Below are positions 38,801-45,386 of a stretch of 64,000 nt of DNA, piece after piece (position 1 is the stretch's first letter; each line of letters opens with the position of its first letter). A program made the translations under genes and the position numbers. The DNA comes from Drouetiella hepatica Uher 2000/2452 (GTDB taxonomy: Bacteria > Cyanobacteriota > Cyanobacteriia > Elainellales > Elainellaceae), in the NCBI GenBank assembly GCA_019359505.1, contig JAHHHD010000006.1, positions 62,001 through 126,000 on the forward strand. The letters are read 5' to 3'. The notes under the pieces were generated by a model. That model made no database searches. It had not been told where the DNA came from and saw only the letters and a list, made by a program, of their open reading frames with translations.

Positions 38801-41310
38801 AGGGCATTGTCGTTGGTGATGCCATCCGCACTTCCGCTGTCCGTGGTAATGGTCACAACAGCGGGAGCCGCTGGGGCAAGGGAGTCGATCGTGACGTTAA
38901 ACGCCGCAGAACTGGCGCTGTTTCCAGCCGCATCGGTGGCTGTTACGGTAAAAGCATAGGCTCCATTTGCTAGAGGAATGCTAGTTGAGTCATAAGTCCA
39001 GTTGCCCGCTGCATTGGCTGTGACGTTACCCAGCAGAGTCGCATCCCGGAATACCTGTATCGTACTGTTTGCCTCAGCGGTGCCCGATAGGATCAGCGTA
39101 TTATCGCTGGTAATGCCATCCCCTGCCACACCGCTGTCAGCTGTGATTGCTGAGATCACAGGTGCCGCCATCACAGTATCTATAGTGGCGTTATAAATCG
39201 TAGACATCGGGCTAGTGTTTCCCGATATCATTGTCGTGGCGGTAAAGGCATAGGCTCCATCGAGCAGCGTGGTGCCCGTGGCATCAAATGACCAATTGCC
39301 CGCAGCATCCACTAGAGTTGTACCGATCGCCGTACTATTGCGGAAGACTTGTACCGTGCTAGTAGCAACGCCCTTACCACTAATCACTAGCGTGTTGTCG
39401 TTGGTGATGCCGTCCCCCGCAGTCCCGCTATCTGCGGTAATGCTGGCGATCGTTGGAGCGGCAGGTGAATCACCCGCATAACGAACAACTGCAAAATCAT
39501 TACCGGATTGACCCGCTAGGACGATCTTGCCGTCTGGCTGCACTGCCACGCCGTATCCTTGGTCAGCACCGCTACCCACAGGAGTGATGACTTTTCCACT
39601 GCTGCCAAAGCTGGTATCAAGCGTGCCGTCGATGTTGTAGCGCGTTAACGCAAAGTCGTCGTTGGTGCCGTTGAACGCAACGCCTGCTACGACGATCTTG
39701 CCGTCTGGCTGCACTACTACGCTGTATCCCTGGTCAGCACCGCTACCCACAGGAGTGATGACTTTTCCACTGCTGCCAAAGCTGGTGTCAAGCGTGCCGT
39801 CGATGTTGTAGCGCGTTAACGCAAAGTCGTTGGTGCCGTTGAACGCAACGCCTGCTACGACAATCTTGCCATCTGGCTGCACTACTACGCTGTATCCTTG
39901 GTCAGCACCGCTACCCACAGGAGTGATGACTTTTCCACTGCTGCCAAAGCTGGTGTCAAGCGTGCCGTTGACGTTGTAGCGCGTTAACGCAAAGTCGTCG
40001 TTGGTGCCGTTGAACGCAACGCCTGCTACGACAATCTTGCCGTCTGACTGCACTACTACGCTAAATCCTTGGTCAGCACCGCTGCCCACAGGAGTGATGA
40101 CTTTTCCACTGCTGCCAAAGCTGGTGTCAAGCGTACCGTTGACGTTGTAGCGCGTTAACGCAAAGTCGTCGTTGGTGCCGTTGAACGCAACGCCTGCTAC
40201 GACAATCTTGCCGTCTGACTGCACTACTACGCTGTATCCTTGGTCAGCACCGCTACCCACAGGAGTGATGACTTTTCCACTGCTGCCAAAGCTGGTGTCA
40301 AGCGTGCCGTTGACGTTGTAGCGCGTCAATGCAAAGTCATTATTGCTGCCGTTGAACGCAACGCCTGCTACGACAATCTTGCCATCTGACTGCACTACCA
40401 CGCTGTGTCCCTGGTCAGCACCGCTGCCCACAGGAGTGATGACTTTTCCACTGCTGCCAAAGCTGGTGTCAAGCGTACCGTCGATGTTGTAGCGCGTCAA
40501 TGCAAAGTCATTATTGGTGCCGTTGAACGCAACGCCTGCTACGACAATCTTGCCGTCTGGCTGCACCACTACGCTCTTGGCTTGGTCAAAACCGCCATTG
40601 AAGTCAAGCGTGGTTGTACCGCCTGTGCCAAACGTGGTGTCGAGATCGCCCGGAGCCAAAACGCTGGGATAGTTGGCAAGTGTTGCAGGAGAGAGAGGAA
40701 TCTGGGGCAATGCACAGGCAGCATGAGAGGTCGGGATGCAGACTTCTAAATGCCAATTGCCGCCCTCAGAGACATGACCTGTAGGAGTCTCGGAAGCATA
40801 GATGGTGGCTCCAGTCAGGTGATGCAAGCGTTGGAGAAATTGAGCACCAATAGGGGTAGCAGCAACGTTGCAACCGTAAAGAAAAATTTGGAAGTCTGCT
40901 TTGACTCTTCCTGTGCTACCGACCTGAAGCCAGCTTCGTAGTTGAGCCGCATGGCGGCTCATCGACCCACTCAGTTCCGTATTTCCCAAATAGAGCGTGC
41001 CGGGAGAACCGTGAGAGAAGAGATGTAGGCTAGAAATATCGGGATAACGGCACAGTGCATCTGTGATTTGAGCAATTCCGTCTTGGTGCAGATCCAGAAT
41101 CACTAGAGCCGCCTGATTGCTAGCGCCGTCTGCAAGCATCAGATAATTATCGATGCCTGCATCAATGATGATGAGCGTATGGGGCGATCGTACTGCTGCT
41201 TTGTATTGAAGCATTGCACCACAGCTTAAAGATGCGGCAGTTTGCTCAAGAGAGGGATTGAGAGTAGAAGAGTCTGTTAAAGCAGTAGCGGGTACGATCG
41301 CGCAATTCAT
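29818..41310 (-). CDS. Giant surface protein: DUF4347, delta-60 repeats, about 28 Ig-like repeats, RTX
   Basis: 3830 residues. About 35-200 is DUF4347 (SLHLFSHGSPGTLYLG, IFLYGCNVA). About 222-605 holds seven 57-residue delta-60 repeats (FALTRYNxxGTLDTSFG, QPDGKIVVAG). About 613-3293 holds 27 tandem Ig-like repeats of 99-101 residues, motif DGITNDNTLILxGTAEANS...GNWTFDYTGT...TATATDAAGN. Then come a diverged beta domain, a 28th Ig-like unit, another beta domain, and RTX nonapeptides (GGDGNDRI, GGAGNDQL, about 3628-3745) with a VFNSVADGTDLITDFESSD end typical of type I secretion. The architecture is that of a cell-surface or extracellular adhesin/matrix protein. A GAGGATAGG site precedes the ATG. 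The gene dominates the region; its DNA repeats are nearly identical in two blocks. Confidence 0.93.
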   Translation of the reverse strand: MNCAIVPATALTDSSTLNPSLEQTAASLSCGAMLQYKAAVRSPHTLIIIDAGIDNYLMLADGASNQAALVILDLHQDGIAQITDALCRYPDISSLHLFSHGSPGTLYLGNTELSGSMSRHAAQLRSWLQVGSTGRVKADFQIFLYGCNVAATPIGAQFLQRLHHLTGATIYASETPTGHVSEGGNWHLEVCIPTSHAACALPQIPLSPATLANYPSVLAPGDLDTTFGTGGTTTLDFNGGFDQAKSVVVQPDGKIVVAGVAFNGTNNDFALTRYNIDGTLDTSFGSSGKVITPVGSGADQGHSVVVQSDGKIVVAGVAFNGSNNDFALTRYNVNGTLDTSFGSSGKVITPVGSGADQGYSVVVQSDGKIVVAGVAFNGTNDDFALTRYNVNGTLDTSFGSSGKVITPVGSGADQGFSVVVQSDGKIVVAGVAFNGTNDDFALTRYNVNGTLDTSFGSSGKVITPVGSGADQGYSVVVQPDGKIVVAGVAFNGTNDFALTRYNIDGTLDTSFGSSGKVITPVGSGADQGYSVVVQPDGKIVVAGVAFNGTNDDFALTRYNIDGTLDTSFGSSGKVITPVGSGADQGYGVAVQPDGKIVLAGQSGNDFAVVRYAGDSPAAPTIASITADSGTAGDGITNDNTLVISGKGVATSTVQVFRNSTAIGTTLVDAAGNWSFDATGTTLLDGAYAFTATTMISGNTSPMSTIYNATIDTVMAAPVISAITADSGVAGDGITSDNTLILSGTAEANSTIQVFRDATLLGNVTANAAGNWTYDSTSIPLANGAYAFTVTATDAAGNSASSAAFNVTIDSLAPAAPAVVTITTDSGSADGITNDNALILTGTAEANSTVTISQNGTAIGTATANGTGNWTLDRSATTLLDGNYTYTATATDAAGNVSPASANFLVTVDTGLPAAPAVVTITTDSGSADGITNDNALILTGTAEANSTVTISQNGTVVGTALANGTGNWTLDRSATVLADGNYTYTATATDTAGNVSPASANFLVTVDTGLPAAPAVVTITTDSGSADGITNDNTLILTGTAEANSTVTISQNGTVVGTATANGTGNWTLDRSATVLADGNYTYTATATDTAGNVSPASANFLVTVDTGLPAAPAVVTITTDSGSADGITNDNALILTGTAEANSTVTISQNGTVVGTATANGTGNWTLDRSATTLLDGNYTYTATATDAAGNVSAPSANFLVTVDTGLPAAPAVVTITTDSGSADGITNDNALILTGTAEANSTVTISQNGTAIGTATANGTGNWTLDRSATTLLDGNYTYTATATDAAGNISAPSANFLVTVDTGLPAAPAVVTITTDSGSADGITNDNALILMGTAEANSTVTISQNGTVVGTATANGTGNWTLDRSATVLADGNYTYTATATDAAGNVSPASANFLVTVDTVAPIAPAITSFSNDSGIVGDSITNDNTLILSGTAEANSTVQVSQNGTGIGIAATNAVGIWSFNHTGTTLTDGSYTFTATATDVAGNIGNPSANFVVTVDTAVPTTPIVTGVTTDTGIAGDGITKDSTLIINGTAEANSKVQVLRNGVAIGTATTNASGNWAFDATATSLANGAYAFTAQATDAAGNVSAISAAFNVTIDTTVPAAPTIATITTDSGIAGDRVTNDNTLLMAGTAEANSSVELFQNGTAIGFTSTNGTGNWTFDYTGTTLTDGAYTFTARATDVAGNVSAASANFAVTVDTIAPSIPSITGFSTDTGSPDRLTSDNTLIVSGTAEANRTVEVFLDSVSLGTINANATGNWTFNYTATPIADGVHNFTATARDLANNVSGLSPALTVTIDTIAPAAPVITTITDDTGNPTDRITTDTILLISGTAEANSSVQVFLGGTAIGITSTNASGNWSLDTGIPLANGNYSFTARSTDAVGNVSATSATFNVTIDTIPPAAPAIAAITADTNLPGDRITSDTTLIFNGTAEANSTVQVFLNSTAVGTAVTNGTGAWTFDYTGTALADGTYAFTARAIDIAGNTSAASAAFNVTIDTTLPATPTVTSITTDTNLPTDGITSDKTLVIGGAAEATSLVTVLLNGAVIGTTTADAVGKWSFNYTGTTLADGSYALTATATDAAGNTGAASAPFNVIVDAIAPPAPAVTSITTDTNLPDGITSDKTLVIGGTAEANSTVRVFRNGAALGTTIANATGNWSFDYTGTVLVDSNYVFTASATDIAGNIGIVSAPFNVTVDTIAPAAPLIISFSADTGVAGDGVTGDNTLVLTGTAEANGTVQVSDGGTAIGTVTADAAGNWTFDYSGTLLTDGNHSFTATATDAAGNLSAASTPLAVVVDTIAPPAPVVSAITTDSATPADGMTNDNMLVISGTAEANSQVQVLLDGNAIGIATTNGTGNWTFDYTGTAIADGNHALTATATDAAGNLSAASTPLAVVVDTIAPPAPVVSAITTDSATPADGITNDNMLVISGTAEANSQVQVLLDGNAIGIATTNGTGNWTFDYTGTAIADGNHALTATATDAAGNLSAVSAALNITIDTALPAAPVVAAITDDSATPADGITNDNTLVISGTAEANSQVQVLLDGNAIGIATTNGTGNWTFDYTGTAIADGNHDLTATATDAAGNLSAVSAALNITIDTALPAAPVVAAITDDSATPADGITNDNTLVISGTAEANSQVQVLLDGNAIGTATTNGTGNWTFDYTGTAIADGNHALTATATDAAGNLSAVSAALNITIDTALPAAPVVAAITDDSGAPNDFITQDNTLILDGTAEANSAIQVFLDGGAIGTATADATGNWSFDYTSTPLADGSYAFTATATDATGNTSVASAALNATIDTLAPGEAIVSGISTDAGVADDGITNDNTLILNGTAEANSLIEVFRDSTSIGTTITDATGKWSFDYTGTLLTDGTYAFTTTTTDVAGNVSPISTVFDVTIDTVVPVAPTIIDITTDSDIPGDGITNDNTLILGGTAEANSQVEVFQDGVSMGTTIADGAGDWLFDHTSTPLADGTYSFTSKTMDAAGNISAASTAFLIKVDAAAPAAPVVTAITDDTGTPGDRITNDNRLIISGTAEANTTVRVYRNSFSLGTTTADVSGNWAFDYTTIPLADGSHDLTATATDTAGNISLDSAAFTITVDTTPPASPVIVSLSADSGISGDRITNDNTLILNGTAEADSTITIFQGSIAIGTAPTDASGSWAFDYTGTVLADGAYSFTATTADSVGNVSVFSTAFDVEIDTTPPSSPIISGFDTDSGIIGDGITRDNTLLFSGTAVANSTIAILQGGTAIGTTTADGAGDWLFDYASTPLADGIYGFTATTLDVAGNVASSPALTVEIDTTLPTIALSSPAPADVNAPFTVTATFSQGVTDFTAADLAIGNGSVSNFTPVSNTTYTFTVTPAGNGGITVDVGAGAAQDIAGNDNTAAAQLSRTFDSTPPTAPVTSLAISSDTGFSNSDGITKNNAPTVMGTGEAGSTIEIFTGTVSLGTTQVDSLGNWSFTPKTPLADGSYKLSVKATDKAGNVSPTSGDLNLQIDTKPATSLVLSVSPDARDSTIDPLVGTLTLRFSEAVANFDLSDLKFSRDGSSIPLTGATLTTLDNITWTLGNLQPLTVSDGKYSLLLTSSNIIDIAGNTLTSDTDTGWIKGKTGIALPVIQFKGGKLGLRHKGSKRSETIKGSYDNDVLRGGDGNDRIFSGYGAAKFGRDILDGGAGNDQLYSGAGRDILNGGSGDDALYAGKDNDQLSGGIGNDRLLGQGGDDVLVGGAGTDTLVGGAGKDTFVFNSVADGTDLITDFESSDRIDLRKIFAQPAFAGGTPFARFHQFTKLVQVGSSTEVQVDADGSGKGDQFATLVTLQNKSMDTISSTQFVII
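33180..34480. repeat. 300-bp near-identical tandem repeats inside the giant gene
   Basis: Ig-like units 18-22 at exact 300-bp spacing: a marker segment near 33359 recurs at 33659, 33959 and 34259. Neighbouring units differ by only a few bases, many synonymous, which indicates recent duplication or gene conversion. Confidence 0.85.
37110..38880. repeat. 297-bp near-identical tandem repeats inside the giant gene
   Basis: Six Ig-like units (3-8) at 297-bp spacing; they lack one residue in the first loop (TDSGSADG) relative to the 300-bp class. Long stretches are identical at DNA level between copies. Confidence 0.88.
39500..40620. repeat. 171-bp tandem repeats coding the delta-60 units
   Basis: Seven units with a 171-bp period (one of 168) encoding the 57-residue delta-60 repeat; units share GACTTTTCCACTGCTGCC and similar blocks almost without change. 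Confidence 0.88.
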
Positions 41311-41915
41311 AAACCTATCCTCAGTCAGGGAAATTACTTAGTTAAAAAAACTACAGAGGTTGACAGCAAAAACTAACAGACATGGCATTTGTAAACCCAG
41401 GATTAAGTATCATTAGACACCTGAGTTGAAGCTGCCAGATCTGCCGAATAACAGATGAAACATCAGAAATTTTGTAAATTTTGCCCAATGCCTACAGAGA
41501 CACAGGCAGCAAATTTAACTTTATTTAGTAAGAGAGTCAGTAACTACACCCTAGTATTCCCCGAAGTGATGAGAAACAAACAGCTCATGAGCCATGCTCA
41601 AAAGTGGCAGGGATGAAACAAATCTTTATGAGTGCAAATGCCTCTAAAGATTGAGCTTTAAAGAACTATTGACAGCAACTGTTACGTAAAAGATTTAGAT
41701 AACTTCACATTTTTATGCGATCATCATTCAGGGTATCGATACTCAATAGGACTTGACAAATAAAATTAATTGGATAGTTCAGCAAGGATTCGGCAAGCAA
41801 GTTGTCTAATCCACATGACATCTATAAAATATTTGGCTTGAATACTGGGTTGTTACGATCGCAACGGGTTGGCAATATTGATTAACAGCAGATTAGTCTG
41901 TTAGGAGAAAAAGAC
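41311..41915. other. Divergent promoter region of the giant gene and the acidic protein gene
   Basis: 605 AT-rich bases. No gene is supported. A TTGACA (41753-41758) is a possible -35 for the rightward gene but no convincing -10 follows at the right distance. No inverted repeats of note were seen. The length suggests long leaders or extra regulation. Confidence 0.5.
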
Positions 41916-42650
41916 ATGGTAGAGCGTCCAATTAAGAAGTCTGAACGGCAGACAGTGGCTGAAACATCTGAGATGACCGAAACATCTGCGGCACCTGAGA
42001 CCAGACAAGAGCCGTCTGAAGCGCCTCCCAAGAGAGTTGTGCCGATGCCCAACAAAGATCCCAACAGAGATCGCACTACCAGTCGGGATAATGATCGAGA
42101 TAAAGATCGCGCTAAAGGGAAAGGGAAAGGCGATCGCCGAAGAGATGAAGAAGGCGTGAGCAAGCCCCCTGCCGCTATGGCTCTGATGCGTGGTCCCCGA
42201 CCTTCTAAAGCTAAGCCGCCTGTGATTGAAGAACCGATCGTTGAACCCCAGGAAGAGCCTGTGGTAGAGGTAGCTGAAGAGGTCATGGAAGTCGCTGAAC
42301 CCGTAGCTGAAGCTGCCGTAGTAGAACCTGTGGCTGAACCTGAAGCTGCTGTGGTCGCTGAACCCGTAGCTGAAGCTGCTGAAGTAGAACCTGCGGCTGA
42401 GGTAGAACCTGTTGTTGAACCCATAGCCGAAGCTACAGCTGAAGCTGCTGTGGTCGAAGAGCCAGTGGTTACACCTGAAGCACCTGTGACCGAAGCACCT
42501 GTGACCGAAACTGAAGGCATGGTTGAGAAAACTGAGACGGAAGCTGCTTCTGCAACTGAACAACCTGCGGCTATGGAAGCTGCTGCTGTTGAAGAAGCTG
42601 AGCCTGAAGCTGCGACTAAAACTGAAACAGAAGAACCTTCTGCATCATAA
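41916..42650 (+). CDS. Acidic low-complexity protein rich in Ala/Glu/Val/Pro
   Basis: 244 residues with a strong TTAGGAG site before the ATG. Residues 1-60 are mixed-charge (MVERPIKKSERQTVAETSEM...), about 45-80 basic and Asp/Arg/Lys-rich (NRDRTTSRDNDRDKDRAKGK) with a possible nucleic-acid-binding character, then ALMRGPRPSKAKPPV, and from about 105 to the end an Ala/Val/Glu/Pro repeat (EPVAEAAVVEPVAEPE...). No signal peptide or membrane helix. It is intrinsically disordered by composition. The N-terminal block and ALMRGP motif look like the conserved part; function unknown. A hairpin follows downstream. Confidence 0.75.
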   Translation: MVERPIKKSERQTVAETSEMTETSAAPETRQEPSEAPPKRVVPMPNKDPNRDRTTSRDNDRDKDRAKGKGKGDRRRDEEGVSKPPAAMALMRGPRPSKAKPPVIEEPIVEPQEEPVVEVAEEVMEVAEPVAEAAVVEPVAEPEAAVVAEPVAEAAEVEPAAEVEPVVEPIAEATAEAAVVEEPVVTPEAPVTEAPVTETEGMVEKTETEAASATEQPAAMEAAAVEEAEPEAATKTETEEPSAS

Positions 42651-42978
42651 GTCTGAGTGCTTTTGATAGTGACGCGTTTCAAGGTCAAATAGCGATCGCC
42701 TTTGCCTTGGTCAAGTCTATCTTGATCAAGGTAGAGGCAATTTTTTAAATAGGGGCAGCGATCGCATGAATAGCCGCGAGTTTAAAATCCTGACCCTCTA
42801 AGCTCTTCAACTCTGAAAACTTAGAGGGTCAAAATTCTAGATTACAGTTTTTCGGTCAAGCCTTTAACCTTCTCGCCTTTTTACTCAGATGTAGATTGGT
42901 AGATTGCCGTAAGTAGAAGTATCCGCTCGCCTCTATTTACGGCAACCAGCCTGCGATACCCCAATGGTTGGTCTTGTA
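42651..42978. other. Gap between convergent genes with hairpins
   Basis: No gene. Apart from the terminator at 42700-42748 it holds two weaker palindromes: GACCCTCTAAG/CTTAGAGGGTC (near 42791-42831) and TTGCCGTAA/TTACGGCAA (near 42904-42945). They lie before the CHRD gene's 3' end and may contribute to its termination. Confidence 0.6.
42700..42748 (+). terminator. Terminator of the acidic protein gene
   Basis: Imperfect stem GCCTTTGCCTTGGTCAAG with CTTGATCAAGGTAGAGGC, short loop, then AATTTTTTAAA. It lies about 50 bases after the stop. Confidence 0.7.
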
Positions 42979-44394
42979 TCAGGTGTCAAACTGAATATCA
43001 TTCTTGTTGAAGTTGACCCGATTTTCCCCGGTTGGAAATCCAGCTTTTCCATCGCCGTCGGTATCAACATTCGTGTGTAGGTTGGTGTATAAATTACCTG
43101 CCAAGAATGCAGCCTGTTCTTCTGGAGTTAACTCAAATTCACCCGTAACCGTACCTGATTTACCATCAGTTGGAGTATTAGTTAGATACCGCACAACAGT
43201 AGCATCTGCGAAATTACCGCGATCGTCACCAGCAGGGCTGAAGTGCAGGTGAGTCCCAGAAATTTTGTTGCCTTCTACGTCTTGTGGAACCTTCAAGAAA
43301 CCGTTAATCAAGGATACTGGATCAGAGCCATTCAGAATGGTCGCTTTAGGATCAATGACCGTTTCACCCTGGCTAAAGAGAGGCGCTCCATCAAAATTTT
43401 GATAGTTTCCATTGATGCGAAGCACACCTGACTTTAGCTCAGCAGTGAGATCGGTTGTGCCAGGGCTATCGTTTTTGAACGGGAATTCATTCGCACCAGA
43501 AGTCGCCCTGACCGGGGTAACGCTAAAGCTATCATCACCCAGATATAGGAAATCATCTCCCGCACCGCCAACTAACTTATCATCCTGAGTGGTGCCGTTA
43601 ATCTGCCCCTTGCCTTGCTGCGTTTTGAGTCCATTAGCTTCTGCAAATCCCGCATCATTTTTGACGAAGTCTACTACCTTAGCATCATCAATCTGAGCAA
43701 AGTTTTGTGCAGTTAAAGTTTCTGCCTTAGTAAAAGTCAATGCACCCAAGATATGTCCGCCGTTCTTGTCAATAATGAGAGCATTGTTTTCGCTGTCTGT
43801 TGGCTGATCAAGCCCACCTTTACCCGGATTTTTGCCCTGAGTAATCAGAATGTCTTCCATCTTTAAACCACCCGACAGAACAAATTTGTCCTGCGTGGGA
43901 TCAAAGTCGAAGATACGATTAGTCGTCTCTTTACCTAAAACAACGGCATCTTTTCCTTCACCAGTCGTGATGGTATTAAATCCACCTCCATCTCCAAAGA
44001 TGAGGTCATTTCCACGGGCGCTAGTCACCGTATTTTTGCCGCCACCTGGATCTAGCAGATCGCCCAAATTACCACCGATTTGGTTTACTAGATCTGTCGC
44101 TGTCTTCACTTTCGCAATCTGACCAGAATCAAAAGCCTTGATAGAGTCAAGCCCGTCTAGCGAGATATGGGTCGATTGACCATTCGTTACAGGTGCATGG
44201 TCATGATTATCCTCTGACAAACTCGCTTTATTAGAACCAAAAGATTGGTTCAAGCTATTGTTTAAATCAGATTCTAGCAACGAAGAGCCTTTCGACTGCT
44301 GTTTAGAATCGCTTGAATGAGAAGCATCGATCGCATGATTATCGGCTGCAAAAGAGTCTTGCGCTTGATAAGTTTTTGAGTCAAGTCCTGCCAT
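42979..44394 (-). CDS. CHRD-domain protein with RTX-like repeats
   Basis: 471 residues. The N-terminal 90 are Ser/Asp/His-rich and disordered. The middle has beta-roll-like segments (GGGKNTVTSARGNDLIFGDG, GAGDDFLYLGDD) and a DFDPTQDKFVLSGGL element seen in many RTX proteins. The C-terminal 160 residues are a CHRD domain (SGTHLHFSPAGDDRGNFADA, LTPEEQAAFLAGNLYTNLHT), a beta-rich domain also found in chordin and in many bacterial surface proteins. No signal peptide, so type I secretion is likely. An AAGGA site lies eight bases before the ATG. Functional role unknown. Confidence 0.87.
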   Translation of the reverse strand: MAGLDSKTYQAQDSFAADNHAIDASHSSDSKQQSKGSSLLESDLNNSLNQSFGSNKASLSEDNHDHAPVTNGQSTHISLDGLDSIKAFDSGQIAKVKTATDLVNQIGGNLGDLLDPGGGKNTVTSARGNDLIFGDGGGFNTITTGEGKDAVVLGKETTNRIFDFDPTQDKFVLSGGLKMEDILITQGKNPGKGGLDQPTDSENNALIIDKNGGHILGALTFTKAETLTAQNFAQIDDAKVVDFVKNDAGFAEANGLKTQQGKGQINGTTQDDKLVGGAGDDFLYLGDDSFSVTPVRATSGANEFPFKNDSPGTTDLTAELKSGVLRINGNYQNFDGAPLFSQGETVIDPKATILNGSDPVSLINGFLKVPQDVEGNKISGTHLHFSPAGDDRGNFADATVVRYLTNTPTDGKSGTVTGEFELTPEEQAAFLAGNLYTNLHTNVDTDGDGKAGFPTGENRVNFNKNDIQFDT

Positions 44395-44670
44395 AATTAA
44401 TCCTTAAAAGATTGGAAAAAGTCTAAAATTGACCACCGCCGCGACTATCGCAGCCATGAGGCTATGGTCATAGAGATTCAGTTGCAAAATCCATCGTCGT
44501 TGGAAAGTTTCAGCATTGCAGAATTAGGGCACATTGCGGTGAGTCGGGGTACCTTACCCCGACTCACAACCCCATGCTCTAGATCAGCAAGACTAAGGCT
44601 TTAAGCTACTTTGAATCTCTAGGAGCGATCGAATCAGGCATGGGGGCATAGCATTTTCAGTCGCTCTTCA

Positions 44671-44727
44671 CTCAATATATTTAATTGGAACAGCCATGTC
44701 AAGTAAGTTCCAATTAAATATATTGAG
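44671..44727. repeat. AT-rich intergenic palindrome
   Basis: Perfect 21-bp arms 44671-44691 and 44707-44727 (arm starts CTCAATATATTTAATTGG) with a 15-base loop. Not related by arm or apex to the GCGC family. Confidence 0.8.
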
Positions 44728-44733
44728 TCAGAA

Positions 44734-44768
44734 GCCAAAAAAGCAGGAGAACGATTATCCTCCTGCTT
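44734..44768 (-). terminator. Intrinsic terminator of the BON lipoprotein gene
   Basis: On the minus strand: stem AAGCAGGAG / CTCCTGCTT (44760-44768 with 44741-44749), 10-base loop, followed by TTTTTTGG. It lies 50 bases after the stop at 44818. Confidence 0.9.
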
Positions 44769-44817
44769 CTTATTTAACTAAACTCTGGCTTGCACCTGTG
44801 TCAAACCATTCTGACCT

Positions 44818-45270
44818 CTACTGAGCGGGAGCCAGTACTGCTTTAACTGCAACGCTGCTAACACCCTTAATTTCTTTCGCCAGAGGCTCAATTTTGTCTA
44901 GCTGATCTTGAGTCTGAACTGTTCCAGAAACAACAACAGCTCCATCTTCAGCATCCACAGCCAATTTACTGTTGGGAATGTTGGCTTCAAGCTTACTGCG
45001 AACCTCACTTTCGAGATCGCCATCTGCCCGATCTGCGTCGCCTCCAGTGGCGTTATTCCGCTGTTCACGGGAGCGAATATCGGAATCAAGCTGTCTTTGA
45101 CGAACGTCATTCTGGGCATCATCCTGTGCAGTTTGAGCGCCCTGGGCTGTCGGAACCTGTCCACTATTGTCTGTGGAATTGGGCGCATCTGAAGTTGTCT
45201 TAGCAGTGCTGCAAGCCGCAGCAGTTACCATCAAAAATCCACTCAATAGGAACGGGACGATTTTCTTCAT
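44818..45270 (-). CDS. BON-domain lipoprotein
   Basis: 150 residues. The N-terminus MKKIVPFLLSGFLMVTAAAC is a lipoprotein signal with Cys20 at the lipobox (TAAAC). A disordered Thr/Asp/Gln/Asn-rich stretch follows, then one BON domain (about 80-145: LESEVRSKLEANIPNSKLAV, GTVQTQDQLDKIEPLAKEIK). BON domains are envelope-associated and linked to osmotic or membrane-stress protection. GGAGAA lies before the ATG. It is 116 bases downstream of the stress-protein gene on the same strand and probably belongs to the same stress-envelope set. Confidence 0.9.
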   Translation of the reverse strand: MKKIVPFLLSGFLMVTAAACSTAKTTSDAPNSTDNSGQVPTAQGAQTAQDDAQNDVRQRQLDSDIRSREQRNNATGGDADRADGDLESEVRSKLEANIPNSKLAVDAEDGAVVVSGTVQTQDQLDKIEPLAKEIKGVSSVAVKAVLAPAQ

Positions 45271-45286
45271 ATCTTTGATTCTCCAA

Positions 45287-45365
45287 CTGTTTGTCTGAGC
45301 ACTGTTTGTCTGAGCACTGTTTGTCTGAGCACTGTTTGTCTGAGCACTATTTGTTTGAGCACTGT
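45287..45365. repeat. 15-bp tandem repeat
   Basis: About five copies of ACTGTTTGTCTGAGC between the stress-protein gene and the BON gene, in the leader of the latter. Confidence 0.9.
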
Positions 45366-45386
45366 GTATGCAGAGTTGAAAGCTTC

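Larger units (their letters stand above)
44395..44817. other. Hairpin-rich gap
   Basis: 423 bases without a gene. It holds a 13-bp-arm palindrome GTGAGTCGGGGTA/TACCCCGACTCAC (44539-44567, loop CCT), a 21-bp-arm palindrome (44671-44727) and the minus-strand terminator at 44734-44768. Confidence 0.75.

Noticed and set aside
41882-42688. 268-codon minus-strand frame covering the acidic protein gene
   Set aside because: Its Ser/Thr/Ala-rich translation is the mirror of the Ala/Val/Glu repeat; the plus gene has a strong ribosome-binding site and conserved-looking N-terminus.
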